Made by a program: the position numbers and the translations under genes. The notes beneath the pieces are model-generated. The model did not search any database. It worked only from the letters and a program-made list of their open reading frames with translations, and was not told where the DNA came from. 64,000 bases of DNA from Rhodanobacter_A agri (GTDB taxonomy: Bacteria > Pseudomonadota > Gammaproteobacteria > Xanthomonadales > Rhodanobacteraceae), in NCBI RefSeq assembly GCF_044904705.1, contig NZ_JADIKL010000003.1, forward strand, positions 124,001 through 188,000, read 5' to 3'. Of the stretch, positions 8,405 to 17,398 are shown one piece after another; the first letter of the stretch is position 1, and each line of letters starts with the position of its first letter.

Positions 8405-10672
8405 TTACTGCAGCGAATCGTTGAGGATGCGCGGCGTCACGAAGATCAGCAGTTCCGCCTTGCTGTTGTTCCGGTTGGTGCTGCGGAACAAGGTACCCAC
8501 GATGGGGATGTCGCCAAGGCCGGGCACCTTGGTGACCGAGTTGGTCTTGTCGACCTCGTAGATGCCACCCAGCACCACGGTCTGGCCATTGTCCACCAGG
8601 ACGTTGGTATTCACCGACTGGGTGTTGATATTCGGCACCTGGCCCTGCGGCGTCTGCAGATAAGAAGCCAGCGAGTCCTTGTTGACGGTAATCGCGAGAT
8701 AGACGCGGTTGTCCGCCGTGATGGTCGGCAAGACCTTGAGCTGCAGCACGGCATCCTTGAACTGCACCGAGGCCGTGCCCGTACTCGAACTGGAGCCTGC
8801 GCCACCCTGGTAGGTAACGTAGCCGATCTCCTGGCCCTGGCGGATCACCGCTTCTTGCTGGTTTGCGGTAATCACGCGCGGGCTGGCGACGATCTCGCTG
8901 TTGCCTTCGGTCTGCGAGGCCGACAGTTCCAGGTCCAGCGCGTAGTTCTTGCCAAGGATGGCGAAGCCGAGCGCACCTGCAGGAGAGTTGCTGCTCGCCG
9001 CCGGCAAATTCACCACAAGGCCAGGATTGGTGGAGACACCATTGCTGCCGCTACTACTGGTGGTGCTGCCTGGCGTGTTCCAACCCAGCGTGGTGCCACC
9101 TGCGCCGCCACCCGTCTGTATCACCTGGCCACTCGGATTGATTCGCTGCGCATACGCACCCCACTGCACGCCCAGCGCACGGGTGAAGCTGTCGCTGGCG
9201 ATCACGATGCGCGACTCGATGAGCACCTGCTGCACCGGTCGATCCAGCACGGCGACGAGCTTGCGGATCTGCTCGGTCTTCTCGGCGGTGTCGTTGAGCA
9301 GCAAGGTGTTGGTGCGCTCGTCGTAGGAGACACTGCCACGCGCGGACAGAAAGCCGCGTGCAACGCCAGCACCGCCCGCGGCCGCGCCCCCACCATTGCT
9401 CTGCATGCTGCCAGTGGTCAGCAGCTTGGCGATATCGGTCGCCTTGCCGTAGCTGATCGGGATGTAGGTGGTGATCAGCGGCGCATTGTCTTCGGCCTTC
9501 ATGCGCGCGGTGGCGAGATCCTCCTCGTACTTAGACAGCTCTTGCTGCGGCGCGATCCAGATCACGTTGCCGTCGCGACGCTTGTCCAAACCCTTGGAGC
9601 GCAAGATCACGTCTAGCGCTTGATCCCACGGCACGTTCACCAGGCGCAGGGTGATGCTACCAGTGACGCTGTCGGAGGCTACGATGTTGAGACCCGAGGT
9701 ATCGGCGATCAGCTGGAGCACCGAACGCACCGGGATGTCCTGGAAGTTGAAGGTCGCACGCTTGCCGGTGTAGACCGGGGTCTGGTCCAACGCCAGCTTG
9801 CCACCACCGGCGGTGGTATCGCTCTTCTTCGCTGCCACCTCGACCACGTACTCGTTGCCATCCTGGTAGGCCGAGGGGTCGACCACGCCCTTGGTGATGA
9901 TCGTCATCTGCACACCGCCCGAAGCGCCGGCGCGGGTGGCGATCGACTGCACCGGGGTGGCGAAGTCCAGCGTATCCAGCCGCTGCGCCAGGTTGGACGG
10001 CACGCTGGCATTGGGGATGCTGACTTCGACCTTGTCGCCGATGGTGTGCATCTGAGCATCGGCGCCGGGACCGCTGAAGCTGATCAGCACGCGGCCCTGG
10101 CCGTTCGCGCCACGGCGGAAGTCGATGTTGGTAACGCTGATGCCACCCTCAGCCGTCACCGGCAGACGCTTGGACGGATCGATGATCGCCGCGGTGGTGA
10201 CGCTGCGCTGCGCTGGCGCAGGTGCAGATGCCGTTTGAGGTGCACTGCCAGCCGCTACCGTGAGCACCAGGCTGTCGCCTTCGATCGCCGACTGGTACGA
10301 CGCCTGTCGCATCAGCTCCACGATCACCCGGGTACGGCCGCCGGCGGATACCGCCGAAACACCGGAGGTGGCGCCCTGTCCGATGTCCGTATGCCGCTGG
10401 GCGGTGGTATCGGTGTTGGCGAAATCGAGTGCGATGCGCGCTGGGTTGTCGGTGGTGAAAATGCGCGGCTGCGGCACGGCACCTGAGAAGTTCAGGTGCA
10501 GCTGCACGCTGCCACCGGGCAGCGTGGTGTAGTTGATGTCCTTCAGCGTGCTGCCGCCGGCAGCCAGCGCAGCCTGGCCGAAGCCGGTACCGGCGAGAAG
10601 CAGCAGCAACAGGAGACAACGAATGGCGTGGCGCATGACCCGGCCTCGGACAGATTGATTGTGGTTGCTCAT
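8405..10672 (-). CDS. pilQ: Type IV pilus secretin PilQ
   Basis: A 755-residue outer-membrane secretin that forms the channel through which type IV pili are extruded. A signal peptide ends near ALAAGG. Two AMIN peptidoglycan-binding domains follow (about 40-135 and 160-270). Next come the secretin N-terminal domains (FNFQDIPVRSVLQLIADTSG, about 310-440) and the C-terminal secretin pore (about 510-750), including IVASPRVITANQQEAVIRQG and VPGLGDIPIVGTLFRS. It ends ELLIFVTPRILN, as secretins do. The start at 10672 overlaps pilP by 4 bp; MRHAIRC at 10636, with GAGG upstream, is a reasonable alternative. A serine/glycine/threonine-rich loop interrupts the pore domain around residues 530-580. Confidence 0.96.
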   Translation of the reverse strand: MSNHNQSVRGRVMRHAIRCLLLLLLLAGTGFGQAALAAGGSTLKDINYTTLPGGSVQLHLNFSGAVPQPRIFTTDNPARIALDFANTDTTAQRHTDIGQGATSGVSAVSAGGRTRVIVELMRQASYQSAIEGDSLVLTVAAGSAPQTASAPAPAQRSVTTAAIIDPSKRLPVTAEGGISVTNIDFRRGANGQGRVLISFSGPGADAQMHTIGDKVEVSIPNASVPSNLAQRLDTLDFATPVQSIATRAGASGGVQMTIITKGVVDPSAYQDGNEYVVEVAAKKSDTTAGGGKLALDQTPVYTGKRATFNFQDIPVRSVLQLIADTSGLNIVASDSVTGSITLRLVNVPWDQALDVILRSKGLDKRRDGNVIWIAPQQELSKYEEDLATARMKAEDNAPLITTYIPISYGKATDIAKLLTTGSMQSNGGGAAAGGAGVARGFLSARGSVSYDERTNTLLLNDTAEKTEQIRKLVAVLDRPVQQVLIESRIVIASDSFTRALGVQWGAYAQRINPSGQVIQTGGGAGGTTLGWNTPGSTTSSSGSNGVSTNPGLVVNLPAASSNSPAGALGFAILGKNYALDLELSASQTEGNSEIVASPRVITANQQEAVIRQGQEIGYVTYQGGAGSSSSTGTASVQFKDAVLQLKVLPTITADNRVYLAITVNKDSLASYLQTPQGQVPNINTQSVNTNVLVDNGQTVVLGGIYEVDKTNSVTKVPGLGDIPIVGTLFRSTNRNNSKAELLIFVTPRILNDSLQ

Positions 10673-11232
10673 TGCATCGCCCCCTGTGTCCCCTGTTTCT
10701 CGCTGAGTGCGACGCTGGTCGGATGCTCCATCCAGCCACCATTGCCATTGGATACCAGCTCGATCAGGTCGATGTGGTCATCGCTGATGGCGGTGATGCG
10801 GCCGTAGTTCTGGCCCATGTATTCGTTGCGGTGCACTGGATGGATCACGCCACTGGGATCCTTGACCAGCGCCTCGATGCCCGCACCGGCACCGATCGTG
10901 CCGACCATCCTCAGGCTGTCCAGCGCGAACATCTCCAGCGGCTGCTTGGGCCGGTTCTGGTCCGGGCGCGGCCCGCTGGCGGATGCTTCCTGCTCCACCG
11001 CACCCGGGCCGAATGGGTCGCGCAGGTCCTGGTCGGCGTAAGTGAAGGTCTCGAACGTCTTGATTACGGGCAGCGGCGGAATTGGTGCACCCCTCTTCGC
11101 CTTCTGCTGGGTGATCCATTCGCGCAGATCCGAGGTACCGCGGGTGCAGCCCCCCAACATCGCGACGGCGACCAGCAGCAAGGCGGTGCGCGCCAGCATC
11201 GACGGCTTCATGGCAGCGGACAGCTTCATCAC
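10669..11232 (-). CDS. pilP: Type IV pilus lipoprotein PilP
   Basis: A 187-residue lipoprotein with a signal peptide and lipobox (VAMLGGC), a short linker, and the PilP HR-type domain (PLEMFALDSLRMVGTIG, ALVKDPSGVIHPVHRNEYMG). PilP links the inner-membrane PilN/PilO complex to the secretin PilQ. The initiator is either GTG at 11232, overlapping the pilO stop, or ATG at 11229. The order pilM-N-O-P-Q is standard. Confidence 0.95.
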   Translation of the reverse strand: MMKLSAAMKPSMLARTALLLVAVAMLGGCTRGTSDLREWITQQKAKRGAPIPPLPVIKTFETFTYADQDLRDPFGPGAVEQEASASGPRPDQNRPKQPLEMFALDSLRMVGTIGAGAGIEALVKDPSGVIHPVHRNEYMGQNYGRITAISDDHIDLIELVSNGNGGWMEHPTSVALSEKQGTQGAMQ

Positions 11233-11888
11233 TTGCGCCCCCCTGCCTTGGCCGAGTTCTTCGCGGAGGCCGCGGCCTCGTCCTCATCCAGGTAGCGATA
11301 GGTCTTCACCGTACCCTGCAGCACGAGCAAGCCATCGGTACTGGTGCCGTCCTTGCTTGCATGCTGGGGCGTGAGCGACACGTCATGCATGGTCAGGATC
11401 ACCACGCGCGGCAGTGAGGCAACGCCGCTGATGAAGGTACCGAACTGATGGTAAGTGCCTACTATCTTCAGCTGGATCGGCTTCTCGGCGTAGAAGTCCA
11501 TCGGCACTTCGGGTTGCGGCACGAAAGAGTCGACCTGCAGGCCCGCCGACAAGGCGGTCTGCGAAATGTCGATCAGCAGCTCGGGCATCTCGGTCCTGCT
11601 GGGCAATTGCCGCAACAGCTGCCGCAGCATGTCCTTCATCTCGTCGAGCTGCTGCTGCAGCGCCTCGAGGTTTACCGCCTTAGCCTGCTTGCTGGTGAAT
11701 TCCTGCTGGAGCTGGGTCTCCTTGCCCGCCAGCGTAGCCAGTTCATCCTGCTGGCTACTGACGTAGAAGTACCAACCCAGCAACACCACGACCAGAAACA
11801 GCAACGAGATGAAGAAAATCTTGACCGACTGCGGCCAGCCGCCGATGTTGTTGCGGTCGAGGCCGCGCAGATCGTCGAGGAGTTTCAT
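11229..11888 (-). CDS. pilO: Type IV pilus inner-membrane protein PilO
   Basis: A 219-residue bitopic membrane protein with one span (about 25-47, FFISLLFLVVVLLGWYFYV). A coiled-coil segment rich in Gln and Leu follows (about 50-110), then a ferredoxin-like periplasmic domain (PIQLKIVGTYHQFGTFISGVA). It pairs with PilN to form the alignment complex of the pilus machine. It overlaps pilN and pilP by 4 bp each. Confidence 0.95.
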   Translation of the reverse strand: MKLLDDLRGLDRNNIGGWPQSVKIFFISLLFLVVVLLGWYFYVSSQQDELATLAGKETQLQQEFTSKQAKAVNLEALQQQLDEMKDMLRQLLRQLPSRTEMPELLIDISQTALSAGLQVDSFVPQPEVPMDFYAEKPIQLKIVGTYHQFGTFISGVASLPRVVILTMHDVSLTPQHASKDGTSTDGLLVLQGTVKTYRYLDEDEAAASAKNSAKAGGRK

Positions 11889-12619
11889 GACTTGACTCCT
11901 CCCTTGGCGGCGGCAGCCGGCTTGGTGGGCTCACGGCCGGGGGCATGCACCATTGCAGGCTCCAACGTGGCCGGAGCCGCCGTGGTCGCGGCCGTCGGTA
12001 CGCTCGCCGCGCTACCGGCATGCGCAGGCGCCGCTGCCGAGCCCGCACCGGCCGGCGTGGCACCGGACGCGTCCGCCTTCGGCTTGCTCAGCTTCACGCT
12101 CAGGCCGAAGCCGTAGGGCATGCGCGAGGAATCGTGGCTGTTTTCGGTCTTGCCCAGGTCGACGTGGCCCATCCACGGCGAGGCCTCGATGTTGCGCATG
12201 TACTCGGCGACGCTGGCATTGGACTGCGCCACGCCGTCCAGCGACATGGTTTCACCGGCTTGTTTGACCGAGGTGAGGCGCACGCTGGTGGGTATCGTCT
12301 TCACCAGTTCGTCGAACAAGTGCACCATCTTTGAACGGTCGGACTGCAGCTGTTCGATGATCTGCTTGCGTGCAAGGAGGTGATCGCGCACCGTGTCCAG
12401 CTCCTTGATCTTGGCGATCTTCACGTCGAGCTGCTTGATCTCGCCCTGCAGGATGGCATTGCGGTCGTTCTGGTTGTCGATGCGCGCGCTCATCCAGATC
12501 GCCCACAGCAACACGAAGCCCAGTGCGGCCACGAAGGCGGCGCCGAGCTGCCCAAAGAACTCGCGTTCGCGCAGCTTGCGCCGCTCCGCACGCCAGGGAA
12601 GGAGGTTGACGTGGGCCAT
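11885..12619 (-). CDS. pilN: Type IV pilus inner-membrane protein PilN
   Basis: A 244-residue protein starting MAHVNLLPWRAERR, the conserved cytoplasmic NLLPWR motif that docks into PilM. It has one membrane span (about 25-45), a coiled coil (about 50-100) and a periplasmic ferredoxin-like domain. It ends in a roughly 60-residue Ala/Pro/Thr-rich tail that is longer than usual and probably disordered. The start overlaps the pilM stop by one base (TGATG), showing tight coupling. Confidence 0.95.
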   Translation of the reverse strand: MAHVNLLPWRAERRKLREREFFGQLGAAFVAALGFVLLWAIWMSARIDNQNDRNAILQGEIKQLDVKIAKIKELDTVRDHLLARKQIIEQLQSDRSKMVHLFDELVKTIPTSVRLTSVKQAGETMSLDGVAQSNASVAEYMRNIEASPWMGHVDLGKTENSHDSSRMPYGFGLSVKLSKPKADASGATPAGAGSAAAPAHAGSAASVPTAATTAAPATLEPAMVHAPGREPTKPAAAAKGGVKS

Positions 12620-13677
12620 CAGTCGAAACTCCTTAGGGCGAGACCGACCGCGATCATCAGCGCCGGTGCGTCCTGCGACAGCGACTGTCCCTGCACCTTG
12701 GGCGACATCGACATGCGTGCCAGCGGATTCGCCACCACGCAGGGCACGCCGATGTGCTCCTCGAGCATCGCAGCGATGCCGTCGATGGTGGCGCAGCCGC
12801 CGGCCAGCACCACCTGGTCGACCTTGCTGTATTCGCTGCCGGCGAAGAAGAACTGCAGCAGGCGGCTGACCTGCTGCACCAGCGATTCCTTGAACGGCTC
12901 CAGCGCCTCGCTCTGGTAGGAGTCAGGCAGGCCGCCCTTGCGCTTGGCCCGGCCGGCTTCCTCGTAGGAGAGCCCGTAGCGGCGCATGATCTCGTCGGTG
13001 AGCTGCTTGCCGCCGAACACCTGTTCGCGCGAATAGATCGTGCGCTGGTTGCGCAGTACCGACAGCGTGGTCATCGTCGCGCCCACGTCCACCACCGCCA
13101 CCAGCGCGTCGCGACCCACGTTGAGCTGGTCGGTGAGCAGGGCGAACGCGTTCTCCATCGCGAAGGCCTCTACATCCACGACCTTGGCGGTAAGGCCGCC
13201 CAGCTCCAGCGCAGCCACGCGCATGTCCACGTTCTCGGTGCGCGAGGCAGCGAGCAGGATGCTGTTCATCTCGGGGTTGTCGCGTACCGGACCGAGCACC
13301 TCGAAGTCGAGGCTCACTTCGTCGATCGGATAGGGGATGTACTGGTTCGCCTCGACCTGGATCTGACCTTCCAGGTCCTCCTCAGAGAGTTCGCTCGGCA
13401 TCGGGATGATGCGCGTGATCACCGCCGAACCGGCCACCGCGGCGGAGGCGTGCCTGAGCCTGGAGCCGGAGCGCGCCAGCGCACGACGGATCGCCTCGCC
13501 CACCGCCTCGACCTCGACGATGTTCTTTTCGACCACGGCATTGGGCGGCAGCGGTTCCACCGCGTAATGCTCGACGCGGTAACGCCCGCCAGCCTGGCTG
13601 AGCTGCAGCAGCTTGACCGCAGTCGAACTAATGTCGACGCCGATCAGTGCCGGCTTCTTGGGTGTGAAGAGCCCCAC
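12619..13677 (-). CDS. pilM: Type IV pilus assembly ATPase-like protein PilM
   Basis: A 352-residue actin-fold (FtsA-like) cytoplasmic protein. The first phosphate loop is GVDISSTAVKLLQLS, the second strand-loop is VVDVGATMTTLSVL, and the adenosine motif is VVLAGGCATIDGIA. PilM recruits PilN at the inner membrane and ties pilus assembly to the cytoplasmic motors. It is the first gene of pilMNOPQ. The GTG/ATG region is preceded by a GGGGGAAC ribosome-binding stretch. It is transcribed divergently from mrcA, the usual arrangement in gammaproteobacteria. Confidence 0.96.
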   Translation of the reverse strand: MGLFTPKKPALIGVDISSTAVKLLQLSQAGGRYRVEHYAVEPLPPNAVVEKNIVEVEAVGEAIRRALARSGSRLRHASAAVAGSAVITRIIPMPSELSEEDLEGQIQVEANQYIPYPIDEVSLDFEVLGPVRDNPEMNSILLAASRTENVDMRVAALELGGLTAKVVDVEAFAMENAFALLTDQLNVGRDALVAVVDVGATMTTLSVLRNQRTIYSREQVFGGKQLTDEIMRRYGLSYEEAGRAKRKGGLPDSYQSEALEPFKESLVQQVSRLLQFFFAGSEYSKVDQVVLAGGCATIDGIAAMLEEHIGVPCVVANPLARMSMSPKVQGQSLSQDAPALMIAVGLALRSFD

Positions 13678-13975
13678 GGTGTTCCCCCTTTGCCCCCGAG
13701 CGCCAACTACCGGTTTTCCGGCCGATGTGCGGTGGCATTAGATCGAAAATTTAACGGCCCCGCAATGGCCTGGCGCGGCTTTCTCAAGTATTTCCCGTGA
13801 TGGCGCCCACATTTGGGCCGCGGCCTTTGCGCAGCGTGACGAAGGCCTCGTTTCGGCCCGGACACAGGTTCTTGCGGTCGCAGCGTCCTCCAACCCGGAG
13901 ATATACCCCTTAGCCGGGTGCGGCCTACACACCCTCTATACTCTTCAGGGTTTCGACATGGGCCATCCGCCACAC
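13678..13975. promoter_or_regulatory. Divergent intergenic region pilM / mrcA
   Basis: About 300 bp without a gene. On the plus strand a -10-like TATACT at 13937-13942, 34 bp before the chosen mrcA start, is the best candidate; no good -35 is visible. On the minus strand an AT-rich patch (13738-13755) about 65 bp upstream of pilM is the likely pilM promoter area. I see no protein or RNA gene. Confidence 0.4.
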
Positions 13976-16504
13976 ATGCGTATTTTCAAGCGTCTGCTGC
14001 GCTGGGCACTGATCCTGGCGTTCACGGGTTTTCTGCTGGCGGTGCTCGCGGTCGGGGTGGCGTACTGGCTGGTCGCGCCGCGGCTGCCCTCGGTGGCCGT
14101 GCTGAAGGACTACCACATGCAGGTGCCGCTGCGCGTGGAGACCGCCGACGGCAAGCTGATCGCCAGCTTCGGCGAGACGCGGCGCATCCCGGTGGCGATC
14201 ACCGACGTGCCGGACAACCTCAAGCACGCGGTGCTGTCGGCCGAGGACGCCGAGTTCTACCACCACCCCGGCGTGGACTGGCGCGGCATCGCGCGCGCCG
14301 GCTGGCACGTCGTCATCACCGGCGGCGACAAGGGCCCGGGCGGTTCGACCATCACCCAGCAGGTGGCACGCAACTTCTTCCTCAGCCCCGAGAAGCTGTA
14401 CTCGCGCAAGCTCACCGAGATCTTCATCGCGCTGCGCATCGAGCACGAGCTGAGCAAGGACCAGATCCTGGAGCTCTATCTCAACAAGATGTTCCTCGGC
14501 CACCGTTCCTACGGCGTGGCCGCGGCGGCCTCGTACTACTACGGCAAGACTCTGGACAAGCTCAGCATCGCGCAATGCGCGGCGATCGCCTCCTCCTTCC
14601 AGTTACCCTCGGTGGTGAACCCGATCAGCAGCCCGGCCCGCCTGTTGGCGCGGCGCAACTGGGTGCTGGGCGAGATGCTCCGGCACCGCTACATCACCGA
14701 ACCGCAATACCAGGCGGCCATCGCCGAGCCGAACGACGCCGCGCCGCACGAGGCGCCGATCGAGGTGGATGCGCCCTACCTCGCCGAAATGGTACGCCGG
14801 CAGGTGCTGGATCGCCTCGGCAACGATGCACTCACCGAAGGCTACGTAGTCAAAACCACCGTGCAGAGCACGCGCCAGCGGACCGCGGTGGAAGCGGTGC
14901 GCAACGGCCTGATTGTCTACGACCGCCGCCACGGCTGGCGCGGTCCGGAGGCGCACCAGGACCTGGCAGCCGACGCCGGCCAGCCGGACTACGCGCGGGC
15001 GCTCGCCGGATACACCGACGTTTCCGGCCTGGTGTCGGGGCTGGTCACGGCCAGCGCCGCCGACAGTGCCAGCGTTTTCCTCGCCGACGGCAAGAGCATC
15101 CGGCTCGACCTCGCCGCGGTGGACTGGGCACGACCCTATGTCAACGACAGCCGCACCGGCCCCGCGCCGAAGCAGGTGGATGCCGTGCTCAAGCGCGGCG
15201 ACATCATCCGCGTGTCGCAGGACGACAAGGGCGGTTGGCAGCTGGCGCAGATCCCCGCCGTGCAGGGTGCGCTGGCTTCGATCCGGCCGGAGGACGGCGC
15301 CGTCGAGTCGCTGGTGGGCGGCTTCAATTTCACCCGCAGCAAGTTCAACCGCGCCGTGATGGCGGCGCGCCAGCCCGGCTCCAGCTTCAAGCCCTACCTT
15401 TATTCGGCGGCGTTCGACCACGGCTTCACGCCCGCCTCGATCATCAACGACGCACCGATCGCCCTGCCCGATCCCTCGCGCCCCGGCGGCCTGTGGACGC
15501 CGAACAACGACGACGACAAGTTCGCCGGCCCGATGCGCCTGCGCGAGGCGCTGGTGCAGTCCAAGAACCTGGTCTCGATCCGCCTGCTCGATGCAATCGG
15601 CGTGCGCTACGCGCGCGAGTTCATCACCCGCTTCGGCTTCCCGCTCGACGCGCTGCCACCGAACCTGTCGATGGCCCTGGGCACCGCCTCGGTGTCGCCG
15701 ATCAACATGGCGCGCGGCTACGCGGTGTTCGCCAACGGCGGCTACCTGGTCACACCGTACTTCATCAGCGAGATCGATGACCGCAGCGGCAAACCGGTCT
15801 ACCTCGCCAGCCCCGCGCGTGCCTGCAGCGAATGCCAGGAGCGCCTGCTGGAGAACACGCCGCCCGGCCCGCCGCCGGCTGACACCGGCAAGCACCCGGC
15901 CAATGGCCTGGCGAATGCCGCCAGCACCGCGCAACCGGCCAGCGCCGGCAGCGCCGACGACTCCGGCGTGGAAACCCTTCCGGCCGACGCTCATGGCAAT
16001 GGCGCGCATCCACCGGTGCTCGCACCGTACGTACTCGGCCCACGCACCGATTTCCTGGTCACCTCGCTGATGAAGGACGTGATCCTGCGCGGCACCGGCT
16101 CGGCGGCCAAGGCGCTGAACCGCGCCGATCTCGCCGGCAAGACCGGTTCCACCAACGACCACCGCGACGCCTGGTTCGTGGGCTTCAACGGCGACGTCTC
16201 CACCGCAGTGTGGGTGGGCTTCGACAACTACGGCTCGCTGGGCCGCGGCGAGTTCGGCGCCAAGGCGGCGCTGCCGATCTGGATGGACTACATGGGCGCA
16301 GTACTCAAGGACACGCCTCTGGCTTCGCTGCCTATGCCGCCGGGCATCGCCACCGTGCTGATCGATCGCTCCAGTGGCCTGCCGACGGCGCCGGACGACC
16401 CGAACAGCATGAACGAGTTCTTCAAGGTCGAGGACGTGGACCGCCTGCGCAGCCAGGCCACCCAGCAGCAACAGGACCAGCAGAACCCCTACAACATCTT
16501 CTGA
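13976..16504 (+). CDS. mrcA: Bifunctional penicillin-binding protein 1A
   Basis: An 842-residue class A PBP that polymerises and cross-links peptidoglycan at the inner membrane. The N-terminal anchor is LRWALILAFTGFLLAVLAV. The GT51 glycosyltransferase (about 50-230) has the catalytic Glu in EDAEFYHHPGVDW and the motif GGSTITQQVARN. An OB-like insertion follows, then the transpeptidase with SxxK in QPGSSFKPY, SKN in VQSKNLVSIRLL and KTG in LAGKTGSTNDHRD. The start MRIFKRLLRWA was chosen over an in-frame ATG 18 nt upstream because it puts the basic residues next to the membrane span. A Pro/Ala-rich insertion sits before the KTG motif. The C-terminal tail is Gln-rich. Confidence 0.96.
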   Translation: MRIFKRLLRWALILAFTGFLLAVLAVGVAYWLVAPRLPSVAVLKDYHMQVPLRVETADGKLIASFGETRRIPVAITDVPDNLKHAVLSAEDAEFYHHPGVDWRGIARAGWHVVITGGDKGPGGSTITQQVARNFFLSPEKLYSRKLTEIFIALRIEHELSKDQILELYLNKMFLGHRSYGVAAAASYYYGKTLDKLSIAQCAAIASSFQLPSVVNPISSPARLLARRNWVLGEMLRHRYITEPQYQAAIAEPNDAAPHEAPIEVDAPYLAEMVRRQVLDRLGNDALTEGYVVKTTVQSTRQRTAVEAVRNGLIVYDRRHGWRGPEAHQDLAADAGQPDYARALAGYTDVSGLVSGLVTASAADSASVFLADGKSIRLDLAAVDWARPYVNDSRTGPAPKQVDAVLKRGDIIRVSQDDKGGWQLAQIPAVQGALASIRPEDGAVESLVGGFNFTRSKFNRAVMAARQPGSSFKPYLYSAAFDHGFTPASIINDAPIALPDPSRPGGLWTPNNDDDKFAGPMRLREALVQSKNLVSIRLLDAIGVRYAREFITRFGFPLDALPPNLSMALGTASVSPINMARGYAVFANGGYLVTPYFISEIDDRSGKPVYLASPARACSECQERLLENTPPGPPPADTGKHPANGLANAASTAQPASAGSADDSGVETLPADAHGNGAHPPVLAPYVLGPRTDFLVTSLMKDVILRGTGSAAKALNRADLAGKTGSTNDHRDAWFVGFNGDVSTAVWVGFDNYGSLGRGEFGAKAALPIWMDYMGAVLKDTPLASLPMPPGIATVLIDRSSGLPTAPDDPNSMNEFFKVEDVDRLRSQATQQQQDQQNPYNIF

Positions 16505-16594
16505 TCCGGGCGGCGCCCCGCCCGGGTCCGCGGGGACGGTTCCCGCGTTCCGCCGCTTGCGCTAGTCTGGATGCGTAACGGCGGAGGAACCGAC

Positions 16595-17275
16595 ATGGCC
16601 CGAGGCGAGCACCACCGCATCCATGCAAGCGACCGCCAGCAGCGCAATCGGCGACGCGTGGCCCAGGAAGCGGCCCGCCTGATGAGCGAGCACGGCATCC
16701 GCGACTTCCACCGCGCCAAGCTCAAAGCCGCCGAACGGCTGGGCATCCTCGATACCCAGGCACTGCCGCGCAACCAGGAGATCGAACAGGCGCTGCGTGA
16801 ACACCAGCGCCTGTTTCTTGCCGACAGCCAGCCGCAGCTGCTGCGTGCGCGGCGCGAGGCGGCGGTAGAGGCGATGCGCTTCCTCGACCGCTTCGAGCCG
16901 CGCCTGGTCGGCGCCGTGCTGGAAGGCACCGCCGACGCGCATTCGGCAATCTGCCTGCACGTATTCAGCGACGATCCCGATGCCGTGCACCGCTACCTGC
17001 ACGAACACAGCGTACCATTCGAGACACAGATCCGTCGCCTGCGTACCAGCCGCGACGAACAGGTCGAATTCCCGGTGCTGCTGTTCGCTGCCGACGCGCT
17101 GCCGTTCGACCTCACCGTGCTGCCGCGCGATGCGCTGCGCCAGGCACCGCTGGACCGCATCGACGAGAAGCCGATGCGTCGCGCCGCGCTGAGCGCGGTG
17201 GAAATCCTGCTAGCCGAAGATGACGACACGGACGAACTGGAGCGCATGCTGGCGAACGCAGCACCTCGTACCTAG
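16595..17275 (+). CDS. Conserved hypothetical protein, possibly nucleotidyltransferase-like
   Basis: A 226-residue soluble protein. The ATG at 16595 follows a strong GGAGG at good spacing, so I prefer it to an in-frame ATG 24 nt upstream. The N-terminal half is strongly basic and helical (about 1-100; RQQRNRRRVAQEAARLM). The C-terminal half is alpha/beta (LVGAVLEGTADAHSAICLHV, then SDDPDAV, VEFPVLLFAADALPFDLTVLP) and ends acidic. The GTADxHS...FSDDPDAV spacing faintly recalls a nucleotidyltransferase fold, but I cannot confirm the active-site aspartates. It stands alone between mrcA and the gltA terminator. No membrane segment or signal peptide is present. Confidence 0.75.
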   Translation: MARGEHHRIHASDRQQRNRRRVAQEAARLMSEHGIRDFHRAKLKAAERLGILDTQALPRNQEIEQALREHQRLFLADSQPQLLRARREAAVEAMRFLDRFEPRLVGAVLEGTADAHSAICLHVFSDDPDAVHRYLHEHSVPFETQIRRLRTSRDEQVEFPVLLFAADALPFDLTVLPRDALRQAPLDRIDEKPMRRAALSAVEILLAEDDDTDELERMLANAAPRT

Positions 17276-17345
17276 CAGGCATCGCCTTGCGATCATCCTG
17301 ATCGCAAGAGTCAAACAGGCGACGTTCCATGGCCGCACCACCCAA

Positions 17346-17379
17346 ACGAAAACGCCCCGGCAAGCCGGGGCGTTTTCGT
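17346..17379. terminator. Bidirectional terminator between the hypothetical gene and gltA
   Basis: A perfect 15-bp inverted repeat (17346-17360 against 17365-17379) with a 4-nt loop. Its outer arms are AAAA/TTTT, so it has T-rich 3' arms on both strands, as expected between convergent genes. Confidence 0.88.
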
Positions 17380-17398
17380 TCATCCGTGAGGCTACAGC

